Origin: Flavobacteriaceae bacterium
GTDB lineage: Bacteria; Bacteroidota; Bacteroidia; Flavobacteriales; Flavobacteriaceae
Direction of reading: 5' to 3'
Assembly: GCA_018402385.1 (NCBI GenBank)
Contig: JAGYJA010000007.1
Coordinates: 496,001 to 560,000 of the forward strand
DNA length: 64,000 nt
Position numbers and translations under genes: made by a program. Under the pieces are notes generated by a model that worked only from the letters and a program-made list of their open reading frames with translations, was not told the DNA's origin and did no database searches. This document shows, in pieces, positions 63,720 to 64,000 of this stretch; position 1 is the first letter of the stretch; each line of letters starts with the position of its first letter.

Positions 63720-64000
63720 TTATTTTTTAATTGCGCTACAACCTGCCATTGTGGTTATTTGAATGGCCTGTGTGGGCGGGAGATTTTCATTTCTATCTAC
63801 AGTTTCCTGTACAATATTTCGCGTAAGCGTTTCAAAAGCCTCTTCAAGTGGCGTTCCTGTTTGCATGGCTGCGGGTCTTCCCGCATCGCCGGCTTCCCTG
63901 ATGCTTTGAATAAGGGGTATATCACCTAAAAATGGCACTTCCAGATCTTCGGCAAGATTTTTAGCACCTTCTTTTCCAAAGATATAGTATTTGTTTTCGG
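63720..64000 (-). CDS. Mrp/NBP35-family ATPase, C-terminal part (gene continues beyond the window)
   Basis: Only the last part is seen. The first Met is internal: upstream bases to 64000 stay in frame (reading KYYIFGKEGAKNLAEDLEV), so the gene starts past the window. C-terminal family sequence: PFLGDIPLIQSIREAGDAGR, PAAMQTGTPLEEAFETLTRN. Mrp proteins are P-loop ATPases that load Fe-S clusters; consistent with the downstream nfu and redox genes. Confidence 0.9.
   Translation of the reverse strand, partial: ENKYYIFGKEGAKNLAEDLEVPFLGDIPLIQSIREAGDAGRPAAMQTGTPLEEAFETLTRNIVQETVDRNENLPPTQAIQITTMAGCSAIKK

Overview
The window is a 64 kb piece of an AT-rich chromosome from the Bacteroidetes, most likely a marine-type member of Flavobacteriia (Flavobacteriaceae). 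The evidence is consistent: promoters of the Bacteroidetes type (TTTG, then about 20 bp, then TAnnTTTG) in front of many genes, a tmRNA with tag GEDNYALAA, a secreted protein with a type IX secretion C-terminal domain, a mevalonate-pathway pair, a CarB without its C-terminal regulatory domain, and a fused MoaC-MogA. Most of the window is ordinary housekeeping DNA. I see no prophage, CRISPR array or insertion sequence.

Layout. 1-1.16 kb: a small accessory island with a ParE/RelE-type toxin-antitoxin pair whose toxin has an internal stop, set among several copies of short repeats and a 10-bp-phased tandem array. 1.2-8.7 kb: GIY-YIG/DUF4357 protein, rmuC, acs, carB, rpmH. 8.8-20.8 kb: small membrane and TPR proteins, a thioredoxin-fold protein, a TSUP permease, a lytic transglycosylase, an alpha/beta hydrolase, mtaB, an oligopeptide-binding lipoprotein, typA, a T9SS cargo protein and kdsA. 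20.9-28.1 kb: a saccharopine-dehydrogenase-like gene, ssrA, a GIY-YIG mini-protein, a TPR histidine kinase with LuxR-type regulator, and two lipoproteins. 29.0-31.6 kb: a tight operon of a DUF2089 regulator, three membrane proteins (one SdpI-like) and a hydrolase. 31.7-35.2 kb: FabH, an AarF/UbiB kinase and a TetR regulator. 35.3-42.0 kb: a nearly complete molybdenum cofactor operon (moaA, moeA, modE-like, TSUP permease, mobA, moaD, moeB-rhodanese, moaE, moaC-mogA). 42.0-44.6 kb: an arsenic operon (arsR, DUF6428, arsC, acr3). 44.7-51.2 kb: katG, then mvaD, mevalonate kinase, ubiA and an rsuA-type pseudouridine synthase. 51.7-55.3 kb: polyamine genes speA, speB and a deoxyhypusine-synthase-like gene, plus a small acidic protein. 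55.5-62 kb: a TPR adenylate cyclase with two small unknowns, glutaryl-CoA dehydrogenase and tandem AI-2E transporters. 62-64 kb: ferredoxin, ferredoxin reductase, nfuA and the end of an Mrp ATPase.

One pattern cuts across the window. Seven genes (carB, mtaB, the peptide-binding lipoprotein, a 67-residue membrane protein, arsC, speA, the second AI-2E gene) are broken by single-base indels, eight in all, most of them one base missing from a homopolymer. Each reads through cleanly if the base is restored. Because essential carB is among them, sequence error is the simplest explanation for most. The TA toxin stop (a substitution) and the G7 tract in the AI-2E gene deserve separate checking.

The least-explained items are the DUF2089/SdpI operon, a Bacteroidetes-type palindromic repeat inserted in frame in mvaD, the deoxyhypusine-synthase homologue in the polyamine operon, and the repeat-studded toxin-antitoxin island.
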